Positions 62,376 through 64,000 of a DNA stretch of 64,000 nucleotides are shown in pieces (the first letter of the stretch is position 1; every line of letters starts with the position of its first letter). The position numbers and the translations under genes were made by a program. The notes under the pieces are model-generated. The model had not been told where the DNA came from and made no database searches. It worked only from the letters and a program-made list of their open reading frames with translations. Source of the stretch: Chamaecyparis obtusa (taxonomy: Eukaryota; Streptophyta; Pinopsida; Cupressales; Cupressaceae); assembly GCA_027943335.1 (NCBI GenBank), contig BSBK01002057.1:124001-188000 (forward strand), read 5' to 3'.

Positions 62376-64000
62376 AATAAGCAAAAATTAGAAATTTGCA
62401 AAACTTTTCACTTTTGCAGCTCATTTCTTCATCAAAACTCAACTTTCTTCAAAAAATAAAAATACCCTTTTGTAGAGCTCGGAGTCAAGATTATCCTCAT
62501 ATAATTTTTATAATATTTTAATTAGAGATAATATATTATAATTTTAAAATATTGTAAGTAGGTATTTTAACATTCGAGAAGATGCTACTTCAAAAAAAGA
62601 AAAAAAAAAGTAAATCATGACAAAAAAATTCAAAATTTATTTAACACTAGAGGAGAGAGTCTTCTTCAAGAATATGTAATTTTTTTCTGCATGGTGTAGA
62701 TTTGATAGGGAAAAGTTGGTGGGAGACAAAAACTGTCAATTTTAGATAAGTTTGAGTTTGAGTAGTCCTAACGAAAAAAATATACATCAGAAACCAATCT
62801 TTCTTTCTTTATGCACTAGCTATACATGTCATCTAGATAACATATTTTGAAATCAGAGGAAAAAAAAGATTATTTGCATATACTTTTTTGGCGGTAACTA
62901 TACTTGAGATTTTCAACATTTTTCAACAATTAAAAAATGGACTTCAAAACTTTAAAAAATGTATCAATTATTTTTCAATTTTTTAAAAATAAATTATAGA
63001 CATAAACTTTATCCAGTTCTACACATTTCATCAGTTTACATCATCTTCAAATTTTGAATAGAAATGCCACTTTTATGTCGTTAAAGTTGAACATTTTTGT
63101 GTTGTTGTCCTTTTCCTTTATAAAAATGTGACACAGGTTTGTAATTTTACCCTTCTACATGCAAACATATATACTCTTCATAGACCGCCACATAACTATC
63201 CCTCTTTATTATGACATTTGGGTTGGTACACATTTCAAAGTTGAAAATGAAGCTTGGCCCGACATGGTCACTTGGTTAGATATTCAAGGGAAACGCAAAC
63301 TTGACTTCAAAATGATGGTTGATAAATATTGTTAAGTTTCTACTTAAATAATTAACATTAATAATATTATTTATTAGTTCATAATTAATAACATTAATCA
63401 AAACAATACCTATAACATTATTAATCAATATATGTACACACGTATTATTTTCTAATGTGTATGTATAATTGATGCAAATGTCATCTTGAATAGGTTTCAT
63501 CAATATTAATGGTTATACAATTAATATAATTGTTAGAAATAACGATATAATGTATTATTAGACTAATTAAATAAATAAATCAATATTCTATATGTATTAA
63601 AATATGACAATTATTTAATATTAAATTATTAATTAAATGTGTCTCTTATATTATCTCCTATTAATATTAAGTGTATTAATAAATGATTTGATTCTGTATA
63701 TTAATAATTAATATAGTTTTCTAATCAATAAATAATTAATATTAAAGTCCCCTACATAGTAAACAAGTACCACGTAGTGGCCAGTACTTGTTGGAATAAA
63801 TTATAATTTTAGCTATAAATAAATCTAAATCTAATTTTATTATATTTATTATAAATACTAAATTTATTTTAATTAATAGTTATTTAATAAAAATGAAAGC
63901 AAGAAAATTAATTAAATTCAAGATTATAATGTAATTGATAAGAATCTTATGATAATAATTAAAATCTTTAAAATAATATCCTAGTAGCCTTTAGTTTTAT
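62376..64000. other. AT-rich gene-free desert (right copy)
   Basis: Matches 14,120-15,745 with a 1-bp deletion near 63,092 and a single change near 63,757. No gene. Confidence 0.6.

Larger units (their letters stand above)
48257..64000. repeat. Right copy of 48.26-kb-period direct duplication
   Basis: Nearly identical to 1-15,745. The stretch just left of it (47,759-48,256) is the 3' end and 3' flank of P450 A, whose left-hand counterpart would lie before base 1. The repeat therefore starts further left than 48,257. Private changes in this copy include an extra stop in P450 A (49,135-49,137) and a tryptophan codon kept at 59,845-59,847 where the left copy has a stop. Confidence 0.97.

Overview
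This is plant nuclear DNA: AT-rich, intron-bearing, mostly transposon debris, with a small cluster of related cytochrome P450 sequences on the minus strand. The P450 type (A-type, CYP71 clan), the dual-RNase-H Ty3/gypsy elements with long leaders, the old L1-type LINEs and the very low gene density fit a conifer or other gymnosperm genome. That is an inference; no taxon-specific marker was seen. There is no sign of a bacterial, organellar or viral genome.

The dominant structure is a direct duplication with a period of 48,256 bp. Bases 1-15,745 recur at 48,257-64,000. I noted about fifteen single-base differences, one of them a 1-bp indel, so the copies are about 99.9% identical. Both copies run off the window, so the window holds one full period plus a third of the next. 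Each copy contains, from left to right: P450 pseudogene A, a gene-free stretch with a ~295-bp tandem repeat, truncated P450 fragment C joined to a LINE remnant, the intact P450 gene B (518 aa, two exons), a duplicated promoter segment, a short telomere-like tract, an unidentified gene fragment, a ClpC-like pseudogene fragment and a foldback hairpin.

Between the copies (about 15.7-47.8 kb) lie, in order: an AT-rich desert with a TA microsatellite; a 1,004-bp terminal-inverted-repeat element with a 4-bp target duplication; a large Ty3/gypsy element of the Tat type on the minus strand (5' LTR 30,866-32,109, gag-pol 28,572-21,114), broken by many stops and one frameshift; a LINE ORF1 fragment; a second, older Tat-type gypsy element with its 3' LTR at 33,669-34,584 and its 5' part missing; a short LTR/TRIM-like piece; gene-free DNA; and a truncated Ty1/copia element (43,461-47,758) whose broken end carries a 30-bp inverted copy of nearby DNA.

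Only P450 gene B, present twice (8,372-10,141 and 56,628-58,397) with identical translation, looks functional. Everything else coding is a pseudogene or transposon remnant. The history suggested is: local P450 duplication, decay of copies A and C, transposon insertions, then a very recent duplication of the whole block. An assembly artefact such as retained haplotypes could mimic that last step.
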